Source: Zea mays (lineage: Eukaryota > Streptophyta > Magnoliopsida > Poales > Poaceae). Taken from it: a stretch of DNA of 64,000 bases. Below are positions 34,770 through 46,905 of this stretch, piece by piece. Every line of letters begins with the position of its first letter. Position 1 is the first letter of the stretch. The stretch spans positions 108,166,207 through 108,230,206 of the forward strand of contig NC_050098.1 in the NCBI RefSeq assembly GCF_902167145.1. Direction: 5' to 3'. The notes beneath the pieces are model-generated. The model was not told the DNA's origin, searched no databases, and worked only from the letters and a program-made list of their open reading frames with translations. The translations under genes were made by a program, and so were the position numbers.

Positions 34770-36290
34770 ATGCTGCCGAAGAAGTCTTCAGGGCTAGGGG
34801 CTGCACTGCAGCCACTGGATGTCAATCAGGACACATTACGCGAAGCTAGGAGCCAAAAAAGGAAGGCTACCAGTCCGACACCTCAGGAGGATGAGTTGGA
34901 CCAAGAAATCATGGACCTAGAAGCCATTCATCAATAGGTCCAGAGGAAAAAGGAAAAGATGCTTCGTCTCACCCATCTTCAGAAGAAGATTGATGAGGCC
35001 GCTGAAGAAATGTGTCATCTCACCCAAGATGACCAAGACCGAAGACCTCAATACAGAGAGCTTCGTCAAGACAACTCCTTCAATGATGATGAATGGTATT
35101 ATGATTTCCATCATGGAAAATTTGTTTTTGATGATGCTTCTCCTCTAGCAGCAGAGTTGCAGGCTACCCCATGGCCTCCATCATACAAGCCACCCTAGCT
35201 CCCTTTGTATGATGGGCACTCAGACCTGAAGCAGTTTCTAATGAGCTACGAGGCAACCATATCTTCATATGGGGGCAACACTGCAGTCATGGTGAAATCC
35301 TTCATCATGGCGGTCAAAAGTGTCGCACAAACCTGGTACTCTTCTCTCCGGCCAGGGACAATCACATCATGGCAGAAGCTAAAGGATATGCTAATCACTA
35401 GCTTCCAAGGATTTCAGACGAAGTCAGTCACTGCTCAGGCTTTGTTCCAGTGCACACAAGACCATGAGTACCTTCAGGCGTATGTCCGAAGGTTACTGCG
35501 TCTGAGAGCACAAGCGCCTACAGTGCCCAATGAAATTGTCATTGAGGCCATAATCAAAGGGCTTCGGCCAGGACCTACAGCTCAGTATTTTGCAAGGAAG
35601 CCCCCACAAAACCTTGGAGAAGCTTCTTTAGAAGATGGATGAATACATCTGGGCTGATAATGATTTCCGCCAGAGAAGGGAAGAAGCCTACAGGTTTTCT
35701 GAGATGACCAGGGGCTTCAGAGGAAGGATCCACCCTAGGCATGTCAGATCGATCCATAATTCTGGCCTAAATGACGACAGAGGAAACCAGCCTCAAAGGC
35801 CACAACGCAACTCCCAATCTTTAGGGCAACAACAAAGCTCTTTCAGGCCACCAGCCCCAAGGGGCAGAGGTGGCATGGGCTTCGGAGGAAGGTACGAGGA
35901 TCAACCCAGAAGGTTATATTGCTTATTCTGTGGAGAAGATAAGGGCCACACTACAAGAACATGCCAAGTTACAATACAGAAGCAAAAGGAGATTGCCGAA
36001 GCTGAGGCACGGCAGAGTCAGCCGAAGCAGGTCTTACATACTGCTTCATGCTACTCTCCCGATGTACCAGAGTACGTAGGCAATCAACAACCTTCGGCTT
36101 TTGTCGCTTCGGCAAGTCACACTCAAGCTTTCTGGGCCCAGCTCCCATTACCACCACCATTACCACCCACTCAGACCCGAAGCCAACAGCTAGAAGGGCA
36201 CCCACGCGCATAGCAACAGCGTGATTTTCGGGAGGAATCAAAAGCTCGCATAGTCAACAACATTGTGCCAGAATCCAAGCATATCTATTG
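34770..36290 (+). pseudogene. gag of element B with zinc knuckle
   Basis: The ATG at 34770 (MLPKKSSGLGAALQPL) is the natural start, 59 bp past the LTR. After a charged coiled region comes the gypsy gag core: LYDGHSDLKQFLMSYEATI, AQTWYSSLRPGTI, then VRRLLRLRAQAP. A zinc knuckle CLFCGEDKGHTTRTC (CX2CX5HX4C) follows near 35925. Breaks: TAG at about 34935 after EAIHQ, TAG at 35196-35198 after YKPP, and a frameshift plus a Gln-to-stop change near 35620. The 35196 stop is shared with element A. The product would coat and package RNA. It ends with NIVPESKHIY at about 36288, where pol would follow in a full element. Confidence 0.85.
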
Positions 36291-36439
36291 AAGAATATCC
36301 TATTCTTGATGTATCTTTATCTTTTATGCCATTTTAATTTTTGTATGAGAAACAAGTCATGCAGGACTAAAATTCGATTTTATGTAATAATTGTGCCTGT
36401 CAACGAGTAAAATACGTCTTAAACAGATTTCTGAAGCTA

Positions 36440-36870
36440 CAAAACTCATTCCTAAGGGAGCGCAGAGTAAGTTCCAAAGTTACAAAAGTCGTTCCTAAGG
36501 GAGCATGGAGTAAGTTCCGAAACAACAAAAGTCGTTCCTAAGGGAGCGCAGAGTAAGTTTTCTGCTCAGAAGTCGTTCCTAAGGGGATGCAGAGCCAAAA
36601 ATTCCATCGAAATATAAGGTAATGAAGCTACAAAAGTTGTTCCTAAGGGAGCGTAGAGTAAGTTTTTTGCTCAGAAGTCGTTCCTAAGGGGATGCAGAGC
36701 CAAAAATTCCACCGAAATAGAAGGTGAAGAAGCTCCAAAGTCGTTCCTAAGGGAATGCAGAGCTTAAATACCACCGAAATATAAGGTGAAGAAGCTTCAA
36801 AGTCGTTCCTAAGGGGATGCGAAGCTTAAAGACTCCAAAGACATCCCTAAGGGGATGCAGAGTCTTGTGT
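36440..36870 (+). repeat. 42-bp tandem repeat array of element B
   Basis: Units of 41-43 bp built on GTCGTTCCTAAGGGAGCGCA then GAGTAAGTT, at 36451, 36494, 36537 and 36578. Later units carry CCACCGAAATATAAGGTGAAG. It lies between gag and the antisense gene. Confidence 0.85.
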
Positions 36871-37258
36871 GTTTCAGTATGGGCGCGCGCGTGTGTGTTC
36901 GGCATCACCATCATATTGCATCATATCACCGCATCATCCCGCATAACATTACATCATACATCATATCGCATCAACAACAAAAGGATTGGACACGAAGCAA
37001 ATCTTCGGAAATACTTTGTTGAATGAAAATGTGATGAGGCACGAAGCAAACTTCGGGAAAAACAATTTTATCAGACTGGCCATAGAAGGGGCATCTTTCT
37101 TTACGAAGCATGAAAAGAAGGGAAGGTATTTTTTGTCGAAGGCTCAAAACGGTATGTACGTAAATTTCATGCATCACAAAGAAAAATATTACAACAATTT
37201 ACATGTCTGATTAATTGTTCAAGACACCAAATGTTACATAGTGTCATTACAATAAAGT
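36871..37258. other. CAT-rich tract and spacer of element B
   Basis: A CG-repeat-like GCGCGCGCGTGTGTG at about 36884, then CATCATATTGCATCATATC-type sequence to 36975, then AT-rich DNA. No gene seen. Confidence 0.6.
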
Positions 37259-40200
37259 TTAATCTTCCTTAAGTATTTTCTCTGCGGCTTTGTTCAGCAG
37301 CTTGTCGACGACTTCGTCAAAGATGGAGTTAGCAACGCTCATTATATCCAGTGCTTCTTTCATAACTGGATCGGCTAGGGGGTTGTACGGCTCGGACAGC
37401 GATGATAGTTCAGCTGTATTAGACAAAATGTTAGTTCGAAGCTATAAAATAAATGCCGAAGCTAAAATTCAAAAACAATACCTATTCGCCTTTTGCGCTC
37501 AGCAGCTTCTTCGGCTCGCCTAGTTTCTTCCCGAGCTTCGTGGGTTTCTTTTTCATTCTTCTTTATAATTTCGTTGGTCAATTCTCGGCCACCGTTCACC
37601 CATACATCGGAATAAAATTTTCTGCCCACCAATGTAGCTTCAGCCGAAGGGTCTTTTGTGTCATCTATAGAGAAGGCGGCTTCAGCCTGGGCCGCAGCTT
37701 TAACATGATCGCAATCAGCCTTCTCTAGGATAGCCGCAATCCCTCGAGCGCTGGAGAAAGCACAAATATCCCCACGATCGCTCAGGATCTCTTCAAATGC
37801 TTTGGCTTCCCCGCTTATCCAATCAATAACGCCCTCGGGGTCGCCTCGGATGAAGTTTTCTTCAGAAGAATAGGTGCCTACTTTGGCAAAGCTGGTTTTC
37901 AATTTTTCACGCAATCCAAGGATTTCTCGAAGCACCTTTCCTTGGATTCATGAAGCTCCTCAACATTTTTCTCTAGCCTAGTTTTCGACCATTCACTAAT
38001 TTCTTGGCTAGCCTTGGCAACTGCAAAGTTCTCAATGGCTCCGGCAACTTTTTTTCGAAGGTCTTCAATTTTGGCTTTATAAATTTTGGATTGAGTGTTA
38101 AACTTTGATTCATCTTCTTTCACTTTATCCGCCAATGAAAATAAAAAATTTTGTCCTTCTCCAAGGCTTCGTTTCTCAGTTTAATGACTTTCATTCGAAG
38201 GTTGCTAAGAGCTATCGTGCAACTTTCATCCTCTGCATTCTTTTGCGCCCTCAGGGCGTAGCTAAGAATTAAGCCCTGCGAAAAAGAAGGATAAAGGTTT
38301 AGCATGAGAATAAGACAATAGTTCCAAGTTCATAGACTCTCACAATTTCTGTACCTTCAGACTGTTGTACGCAAGGCTGTCCGCGAGGTCATCCTTCGAC
38401 ATGGCGGAGAGGCCAACCTCGAGCTTCGGAAATCCCATACTTTTAGCCATCTCCCGGCAGACAGATATCTCTTTGTTGTCTGAGAGATAGTATAAGAAAT
38501 CTTCTTCTTCTGTACCATTGAACACTAAGGCCCCCTTCAGGTATTTCCGTTTTTGGGCATAGTGTTTGGCTTCTGCAATCTCTTCTTTAGATAGCCTTTT
38601 CCCCGAAGCATGTCGAATAATAAAATCAAGATTCTCGGACAGTGCTTCGCGAACAGGAAATTTAGCTTCTTCGGCTGCTTCTTTCTCCATAGCTATGCCA
38701 ATATCTAGAGATTCTTGTTCTGCCCTTTCCTCAGTTATAACGGGCTTCGTCTCAGCAGGCACCGAAGGCCCAGCTTCGGTTTCAGTCTGAGCCATAGCAG
38801 CTTTGGCAACCTTTTTTACAGGAGCAGGAGTCAATGCTCTTGTTTCCATGACGGCGTCTAACACACTTGCCATTCTTCTCCTCTTGGGAGTTGTGGCGGG
38901 AGCTTTCGCAACCTTCGGCAATTCTGCTTCTACCGGTGGGCTCATAATTTCTGGCAGCATTATTGTTTTTTCTAACTCTGGCTTCTTGGCCGCCCCATCT
39001 TCGGCTTCGACTGGCTCAACTATAGGCACCTCCGGCACTTTAGTTGATTCCTCAGCGCTCCGAGCGGCGGGAGCAGCTTGTTCCGCTTTGGCAGCGGAAG
39101 ATGTTTCTTCACCAAATTTTGGCACTGTGGCCGTCTCAATATACCTTGGCCGATGCGTCAAAACCTTAATCTTTTTGCCCTTCGGCACAACAGAGATGGC
39201 CGAAGCGGCAGTTTTCCCTTTTTTTCCCTGCCTTCGCGAGGGGTAGCAGTAATTAGGGTATATGAAACCAAATGCATCGAAAACCCTGTTCAACCTTTTC
39301 TTGCCCCGACCCCGAAGGATGAGGACAAAGCATCATCTTCGGCTCTAGTGTATGCCCCAAGTAATTCGCCGCTAGTAGCCTCAATACATTTCAGCCAGTC
39401 GTCATTTGGCTCGTCAAACCGGTCTCTGTATCTGAAGGTATATTTCAAACGAATTAATCCACCTTCACTGGACCTGGCAGCAGTCTCCTTCGGCATCTCC
39501 CAGTTATCCACAAGTGGCCATACCCTGTAGGCTATGTGCTCTTGGATCAGGTCTCTTGTGCCAATGAAAGCACAGACATTGCAGAAAGCCTTTTGACATG
39601 CTTCGGCATCATTTTCAATCGCCACGGTCGGCCTTCGAAGGCCGAAGTGAGACCAGATGGGGCGTTGGATAATCCCTTTTATGTCCTCCCTTTCAACCAG
39701 ATTATTCTTAACATAAAACCATTCCTCCATCCAGGACCCGGGCCACCTTTTTTGAAATGTTGGAACCGGGTAGCTTGCATTAGAGCGAGCAATGAATCCA
39801 TAACAACCGAAGTTGTTGTGATACTGCACTTTGCCAGTAGCCTTCGTCTCGTACAACAGTTCGTGCATATTGCAAAAACACTTCGCACTCGGTTCCAGCC
39901 CTTGGCTTCGCACAGCCCAAACAAATAAACCCATTTTGATTATAGCTTCGGGAGTAATTTGATGAAGAAATATCTGAAATATCTTCAACACTTCAACCAA
40001 AAATTTGCTCAATGGGAATCGAAGACCTGCCTTCATAAAGCTTCTGTAGACAACAACCTCATTTTCTTCAGGAGCAGGGCGAAGCTGTCCCCTCCAACCC
40101 TCACAATAGACATGTCACGAAAGTATCTTCCATTCATGGTGTCAATTTGACTTTGTTTAATGGTCGACTTTCCGAAGATGGTATGGCTTGGCTGCCAGGG

Positions 40201-40402
40201 CCGGTCTTCAGAATCTTAATCCCCACTTTCCACATCATAGTCATCGCTATCATCAGAATCTTCAGACAAATCCGCCATTATTTCCTTTGTGATCTTCTTT
40301 TGTTTTTGCCATAGATTCGTAAAACCAAGCAAGAAAAGGGTCCACAACTTTATTTTCCTCAGACATCTTCTTCTCCTCATGCATCTTCTTCTCCTCAGAC
40401 AT
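37259..40402 (-). pseudogene. Antisense gene of element B (Transposase_28-like, coiled-coil)
   Basis: Start ATG at 40402 (MSEEKKMHEEKK), end TAA at 37261-37259. Order: acidic N-terminus (DSDDSDDYDVESGD), Transposase_28-like domain with SFMKAGLRFPLSKF and LHQITPEAIIKMGLFV (40036-39290), Ala/Glu/Pro-rich middle with KKRR-type basic patches (39293-38340), then a coiled-coil tail. Two GT-AG introns fit: 38354-38276 (CTGAAG|GTACAG to CGCAG|GGC) and 37481-37414 (AATAG|GTATTG to TACAG|CTG). Both sit where A has introns. Breaks: a stop after VESGD near 40219, a frameshift at about 39295, and another near 38130. The N-terminal methionine run makes the exact start uncertain. Function unknown. Confidence 0.75.
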
Positions 40403-40520
40403 CTTCTTGTGTATATCACGAAGCTCGAAAATCAAGCGAGCGCTGATAGCAAGAGTTAAAATTTTGAGAAAATAACGCAAGCAACAGAAATGGCGTAGCA
40501 AATGCTGCCGCTGTGGGTTT

Positions 40521-40530
40521 CTATTTATAT
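40521..40530 (-). promoter_or_regulatory. TATA box of the antisense gene, element B
   Basis: ATATAAATAG on the minus strand, about 120-130 bp upstream of the ATG at 40402 and outside the 3' LTR. Element A has the same box at the same distance. Confidence 0.6.
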
Positions 40531-40678
40531 GCCTAGTGCATTGCAACTTGGTGGGCCCCATTTGTCATTGACTTTCGCTATTCTAGCGAAGGGAAGGTGT
40601 TTTTTCGGACCTTCGGCTAAAGGCCTTCGTTCACGTCGCAGTCTGAATTTGTTAGATACAAGAATAAATTATTACTGT

Positions 40679-40688
40679 GAGGGGCTAC
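40679..40688 (+). other. Polypurine tract of element B
   Basis: GAGGGGCTAC immediately before the 3' LTR at 40689, identical to element A. Confidence 0.8.
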
Positions 40689-41374
40689 TGTTGGAGGCCT
40701 TCGTCTTCTGAAGGTCCTCAAAAACATGACTAACATGCTTTTCGAGTATAATATAATGTTACAGGAACCTTCGGCTTTGAGATGAAGGTGTGCACGGTAT
40801 GTAAGGCGAGGTCTGGAAGAAGGATGAATCAATTCCGAAGCTATGGATGAAGAAGCTTCGGCTTAGCGCAAAGACAGTGATGGAGAGTGAAACCGACCTA
40901 AAGAGGAAAAGACTGCTTAGTCCTTGATAGATTACTTCTTAGTCAATAGTGAATGTCAAGGACATGAATGTAATTTTACCCAGGCTGCGTCCTGTGCCTA
41001 TAAATAGATGAACAGTAACATCGTACTGTTCACGCTGACCTGTAATCACTCGCACATCACTCTTGGATTCTTACCTTCTATCAAGCCGAAGGTACAAATG
41101 TAACTCAATATCATTAATGTTTGTTCATGATCATATAATGAGAAGATAGATAATCTAATGATTAAATATGGTTATTCATGTTCTCTATATGTCTTATATG
41201 TTCCTGCTTTTTATTATGACATATTGAGATGATGAAGGTTTGCCCTTCATAACCTTCGTCTGAAGATCATTATATCCTAAGGGAGATAATGCTTCGAAGG
41301 ACGAAGGTCTTTAACCATTAACATTTGTGTTTCCTTGTTCTTATCTCATAGCATTTGAGAACAAGTGAGCAACA
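40689..41374 (+). repeat. 3' LTR of element B
   Basis: 686 bp from TGTTGGAGGCC to GAGCAACA. TATA box at 40999-41007. Partner of 34027-34711. Confidence 0.9.
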
Positions 41375-42625
41375 GTCATCTTACTCAAGATGACCAGGAC
41401 CGAAGGCCTTGGCACAGGGAGCTTCGTTAGGAGAGCTCATTCAACGAAGATGAATGGTACGATGACTTTCATCATGCTAATTTTACTTTTGATGGTGCTT
41501 CTCCTCTGGCAGCAGAATTGCAGGCTATCCAATGGCCACAATCCTACAAGCCACCCTAGTTGCCCATGTATGATGGGCACTCAGATCCAAAGCAATTCTT
41601 GATGAGCTACGAGGCAACAGTATCCTCGTATGGGGGCAGCGCCGCTGTCATAGCAAAGTCCTTCGTAATGGCAGTCCGAAGTGTGGCCCAGACATGGTAC
41701 TCCTCCCTTTGGCCAGGAACAATTATATCATGGCAGAAGCTCAAGGATATGCTAGTAACCAGTTTCCAAGGTTTTTAGATGAAGCCAGTTACTGCTCAGG
41801 CCTTGTTTCAATGCACGCAAGACCACGAGGAGTATCTTTAGGCGTATGTCCGAAGGTTTTTGTGTCTGAGAGCACAAGCGCCCACAGTGCCCAATGAAAT
41901 TGTCATTGAGGCTATGATCAAGGGACTTCGGCCAGGACCTACAACCCAATATTTTGCCAGGAAGCCTCCACAAACCCTAGAGAAGCTCCTTCAGAAGATG
42001 GATGAGTACATCCGTGTCGATAATGATTTTCGCCAAAGAAGGGATGAAGCCTACAAGTTTTCTAAAATGACCATGGGCTTCGGAGGGAAACTTCATCCCA
42101 GGCATGTCCGATCAATTCATAACTCCAATACTAATGATTAAAGGGCCAGCAATGTTCAGCATAGCCATCACAGTTCTCAGTCTTCAAGCATGCAACAGAC
42201 TTCTTTCAGACCACCAGCTCCGAGACACAGAGGAGGAAGGAGTTTCAGTGGAGGAAGGTTCGGCAATCAACCCAGAAAGTTGTACTGCCTTTTTGTGGCG
42301 AGGACAAGGACCACACAACAAGGACATGCCAGGTCACAATTCAGAAGCAAAAGGAAATAGCTAAAGCCGAGGCGCGACAGAGTCAGCCGAAGCAAGTCCT
42401 CCACACTGCTTTGTGTTATTCTCCATACATCCCAGAATACATAGGCAATCAACAACCTACGGCTTCTGTTGCTTCGGCAAGCCATTCCCGAGCCACCACC
42501 ACCACCGCTGGTCCACAATCAGTAGCCAGAAGGGCGCAATCATACTCAGCAACAGCGCGACCTTCGGGAGGAGTCCGAATCTCGCACAGTCAACAACAAT
42601 GTGCCTGAATCGAAGCATATTTACT
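41375..42625 (+). pseudogene. gag of element A, C-terminal part
   Basis: Resumes after element B with CHLTQDDQDRRP-like codons, then the gag core MYDGHSDPKQFLMSYEATV, AQTWYSSLWPGTI, PNEIVIEAMIKGLRPGP and HPRHVRSIHNSN. Breaks: TAG near 41428, TAG at 41557-41559 after YKPP (same codon as in B), TAG near 41778, TAG near 41840, and a TAA at 42139-42141. A frameshift in the zinc-knuckle region (KLYCLF..) near 42293 follows. It ends near VPESKHIY at about 42625, with no pol downstream. Confidence 0.8.
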
Positions 42626-42789
42626 AAAAGGACTATAGTGGCTCGGCCAAGGAATATGTTGATCTGATGTATCTTAACTCTTTCTGCTTTTATATTTTCT
42701 TGAAAGAAAAACAATACAGGAGGGATTAATTTTCAACTTGATGTAATAATATTGTCGTTACACCATCGAGTGTGACAAAATTAAGTTCC

Positions 42790-43215
42790 AAAGCTACAAA
42801 GTCATTCCTAAGGGAGCGCAGAGTAAGTTCTGAATCTACAAAGCCATTCCTAAGGGAGCACAGAGTAAGTTCTGAAGCTACAAAGCCGTTCCTAAGGGAG
42901 CGCAGAGTAAGTTCTGAAGCTACAAGGCCGTTTCTAAGGGAGCGCAGAGTAAGTTCCGAAGCTCAAAAGTCGTTCCTAAGGGAATGCAGAGCCAAAATGC
43001 CACCTAAGTAAAAGGTGAAGAAGCTCCAAAGTCGTTCCTAAGGGGATGCAGAGCTTAAATACCACCTAAATCAAAGGCGAAGAAGCTCCAAAGTCGTTTC
43101 TAAGGGGATGCAGAGCTTAGCTTCAAAGTTGTTCCTAAGGGGATGCAGAGCTAAAATACCACGTAAGTAAAAGGTGAACAGACTCCAAAGTCGTTCCTAA
43201 GGGAATGCAGAGTCC
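42790..43215 (+). repeat. 42-bp tandem repeat array of element A
   Basis: Five regular units at 42807, 42849, 42891 and onward, period 42 bp, core TCCTAAGGGAGCGCAGAGTA. Less regular units with CCAC(C/G)TAAGTAAAAGGTGAA follow. The frame 42772-43011 is open through the array and gives a 14-residue repeat with core FLRERRVSSEA. Confidence 0.85.
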
Positions 43216-43290
43216 GGGTGTGTTTTGTGTGGGTGTTCATCTTCAACATAAACATCATACTGCATTATACCATCACATCATTTCGCATAG

Positions 43291-44488
43291 TGAAAGTCGC
43301 CTAGAGGGGGGGGGTGGATAGGCGGAATCTGAAATTTACAAACTTAAGCACACACTCCAAGCCAGGGTTAGCATTAGAATTAAATCTGAGTCTGAAAGAG
43401 AGGGGAAAACAAATCAAAAGCAAATGAAGCGGATGACACGATGATTTTTTTAACCGAGGTTCGGTTCTTGAGAACCTAATCCCCGTTGAGGTGGTCACAA
43501 AGACCGGGTCTCTTTCAACCCTTTCCCTCTCTCAAATGGTCACCTAGACCGAGTGAGCTTTCTCCTTAATCAAACGGGTCACTTAGACCCCACAAGGACC
43601 ACCACACAATTGGTGTCTCTTGCTTTGATTACAAGTGCTTGAAGAACAAGAGCTCAAAGAACACGAGCAAAACTCTCTCTCTCTCTCTCCAGGTGTTTGG
43701 AGTGTATTTGGGACTTGGAGAGGCTTTGATTCCTTTGAATTATGTCTTGTATTGATTGCACTAGCTCTTGTATTGAATGAGATGTCTGAAAAACTTGGAT
43801 GCTTGGAGTGGTGGTGGTTGGGGGTTTTTTTAGCCCCAACCACCAATTCAACCGTTGGGGAGGTTGTCTGTCGATGGGCGCACCGGACAGTCCGGTGCGC
43901 CACTGGACACTGTCCGGTGCGCCAGCCACGTCACCCAACTGTTAGGGTTCTGACGGTTTTGACCGTTGGAGCTCTGACATCTTGGGGCACCGGACAGTTT
44001 AGTGCTGCACCAGACAGGTCCTGTTCACTGTCCGGTGCTCCTTCTGGCGCTGCTCTGACTCTTCGCGAACTGTCCGCCCACTGTTCACGTTGCAAGCGAC
44101 CGTTGGAGTCAACCGTTGCGCTCGCCAGCCGTTGCTCCGCTGGATGCACCGGATAGTCCGGTGGCACACCAGACAGTCCGGTGAATTATAGCGGAGCGGC
44201 TCTCTAGAAACCCGAAGGTGGCAAGTTTGAAGTCGTACGGCCCTGGGCACCGGACACACAGTCTGGTGGTGCACTGGACACTGTCCGGTGCGCTAAACCA
44301 GGGTTCTCTTCGGTTTCTTTTGCTCCTTTCTTTTGAACCCTAACTTGGATCTTTTTATTGGTTTGTGTTGAACCTTTAGCACCTGTAGAATATATAATCT
44401 AGAGCAAACTAGTTAGTCCAATTATTTGTGTTGGTCATTTCAACCACCAAAATTATTTAGGAAAAGGTTTGACCCTATTTCCCTTTCA
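43291..44488 (-). repeat. 3' LTR of the Sirevirus
   Basis: 1198 bp, plus-strand ends TGAAAGTCGCC and CCCTTTCA. It contains several CACCGGACAGTCCGGTG-type palindromes (perfect at 43881-43897) and a CT repeat at about 43676-43691. The partner is 51179-52359. Confidence 0.9.
43881..43897. promoter_or_regulatory. LTR palindrome, Sirevirus 3' LTR
   Basis: CACCGGACAGTCCGGTG is a perfect 17-bp palindrome, extended to GCGCACC..GGTGCGC. Diverged copies follow at about 44146, 44169, 44250 and 44274. Such repeats are a conserved Sirevirus LTR feature thought to bind a regulator. Confidence 0.7.
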
Positions 44489-45409
44489 GTCTCCCCCTTT
44501 TTGGTGATTGATGCCAACACAAACAAAAGCAAATATATAAGTGTAGAATTGAACTAGTTTGCATAAGGTAAGTGCAAAGGTTGCTTGGAATTAAACCAAT
44601 TTAAACTTTCACTAGATATGCATGGATTGCTTTCTTAACATTTTGGACCACATTTGCACCACTTGTTTTGTTTTTGCAAATTCTTTTGGAAAATCTTTTC
44701 AAAGTCATTTGCAAATAGTCAAAGGTATATGAATAAGATTGCGAGAAGCATTTTCAAGATTTGAAATTTGCTCCCCTGTTTCAAATGCTTTTCCTTTGAC
44801 TAAAACAAAAACTCCCCCTAGATGAAATTCTCCTTTTAGTGTTCAAGAGGGTTTTACCAATTGCAAGAAGATCAAATATTTTTAGATACCAATTTGAAAA
44901 ATGATTCTTGAAAATAAACATACCCAAAATAAATCAATTGAAAAAGTTTTTAAATTGGTGATGGTGCGGTCCTTTTGCTTTGGGCTTAATATTTCTCCCC
45001 CTTTGGCATTAATCGCCAAAAACGGAGACCTTGTAAGCCCTTTTTATTTTCTCCCCAATGGTACAAATGAATATGAGTGAAGATTATACCAAAGTGGAGA
45101 GGAGTGACGGCGAAGGGTAAAAGATACCGATAGAGTGGAGTGGAAGCCTTGTCTTCGCCGAAGACTCCATTTCCCTTTCAATCTATGACTTAGCATAGGA
45201 ATACACTTGAAAACACATTAGTCGTAGACATAAAAAGAGATATGATCAAAGGTACGTAAATGAGCTATGTGTGCAAAGTTTCAATCAAAGTTCCGAGAAT
45301 CAAGAATGTTTATCTCATTCCTAAGTTTGGTAAAGGTTTTCTCATCTAAAGTTTTGGTAAAGATATCGGCTAGTTGTTCTTTGGTGCTAACATAAGCAAT
45401 CTCGATATC
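44489..45409 (-). other. 3' non-coding region of the Sirevirus with repeated purine tracts
   Basis: On the minus strand the tract CCAAAAAGGGGGAGAC adjoins the LTR (44504-44489) and is the likely PPT. Further GGGGGAG or GGGGAG runs lie near 44770, 44815, 44995 and 45050. Sireviruses are known for multiple PPTs. No envelope-like gene is recognised here. Confidence 0.65.
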
Positions 45410-46905
45410 CCCCCTTTATTGATGATCCCTCAAAAAGTGATACCGAATGGCTATGTGCTTAGTGCAGCTGTGTTCAACGGGATTATCTGCCATGCGGATT
45501 GCACTCTCATTATCACACAGGAGAGGGACTTTGCTCAATTTGTAGCCATAGTCCCTGAGGGTTTGCCTCATCCAAAGTAATTGCACACAACAATGGCCTG
45601 CGACAACATACTCGGCTTTGGCGGTAGAAAGAGCTACTGAATTTTGTTTCTTTGAAGCCCAAGACACCAGGGATCTCCCCAGAAACTGACAAGTCCCTGA
45701 TGTGCTCTTCCTATCAATTTTACACCCTGCCCAATCAGCATCGAAATAACCTATTAAATCAAAAGTGGATCCCTTGGGGTACCAAAGACCAAACTTAGGT
45801 GTATAAACTAAATATCTCATGATTCTTTTCACAGCCCTAAGGTGAACTTCCATAGGATCGGCTTGGAACCTTGCACACATGCATAAGAAAGCATAATATC
45901 CGGTCGAGATGCACATAAATAGAGTAGAGATCCTATCATCGACCGATATACCTTTTGATCTATGGATTTACCTCCCGTGTCGAGGTCGAGATGCCCATTA
46001 GTTCCCATGGGTGTCTTGATGGGCTTGGCATCCTTCATTCCAAACTTGGTAAGTATGTCTTGAATGTACTTCGTTTGGCTGATGAAGGTGCCCTCTTAGA
46101 GTTGCTTGACTTGAAATCCTAGAAAATACTTCAACTCCCCCATCATATACATCTCGAATTTTTGAATCATAATCCTATTAAACTCCTCACAAGTAGATTT
46201 GTTAGTAGACCCAAATATGATATCATCAACATAAATTTGGCACACAAACAAATCATTTGCAATAGTTTTAGTAAAGAGAGTAGGATCAGCTTTGCCGACT
46301 TTGAAGCCATTAGTGATAAGGAAATCTCTTAGGCATTCATACCATGCTCTTGGGGCTTGCTTGAGCCCATAAATCGCCTTAGAGAGTTTATACACATGGT
46401 TAGGGTACTCACTATCTTCAAAGCCGGGAGGTTGCTCAACATAGACCTCTTCCTGGATTGGTCCATTGATGAAGGCACTTTTCACGTCCATTCGATAGAG
46501 CTTAAAGCCATGGTAAGTAGCATAGGCTAGTAATATACGAATTTACTCAAGCCTAGCTACGGATGCATAGGTTTCACCGAAATCCAAACCTTCGACTTTT
46601 GAGTATCCCTTGGCCACCAGTCGGGCTTTGTTCCTTGTCACCACACCATGCTCATCTTGCTTGTTGCGGAAAACCCACTTGGTTTCTACAACATTTTGGT
46701 TTGGACGTGGAACTAAATGCCATACCTCATTCCTCGTGAAGTTGTTGAGCTCCTCTTGCATTGCCAACACCCAATCTGAATCTCTTAATGCATCTTCCAC
46801 CCTGTATGGCTCAATAGAAGACACAAAAGAGTAATGTTCACAAAAATGAGCGACTCGAGATCGAGTGGTTACCCCCTTATGAATATTGCCGAGGATGGAG
46901 TTCAC
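45410..46905 (-). pseudogene. Sirevirus reverse transcriptase and RNase H
   Basis: Copia RT begins near WVLAMQEELNNF and WHLVPRP, then TKWVFRNKQDE and MDVKSAFINGPI. The catalytic box YVDDIIFGS is intact at about 46230-46219. RNase H follows with YFDADWAGC, KSTSGTCQFLG, STAKAEYV and CDNESAI (45916-45416). Breaks: a stop at 46543-46545 after VARLE, a stop at 46096-46098 after FQVKQL, a frameshift near 45900 and a stop at 45416. Up to that frameshift the pieces stay in the same frame as integrase upstream, so the damage is point-like. Confidence 0.85.

Larger units (their letters stand above)
34027..41374 (+). mobile_element. Grande-like element B (gag, no pol), nested in gag of A
   Basis: 7348 bp with LTRs of 685 and 686 bp. 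The duplication is ATCAT (34022-34026) and GTCAT (41375-41379), one mismatch. Order: LTR, PBS, gag, 42-bp array, CAT-rich tract, antisense gene (40402 to 37259), PPT, LTR. There is no pol. It matches A in content and size but has clearly different LTR 5' halves, so the two are subfamilies rather than one burst. The LTRs differ by roughly 6-7% over the first 260 bp. Confidence 0.9.

Noticed and set aside
42790..43215. CRISPR-like array of regular repeats
   Set aside because: Repeats are contiguous without unique spacers and belong to a plant retrotransposon. The same holds for 58030-58720.
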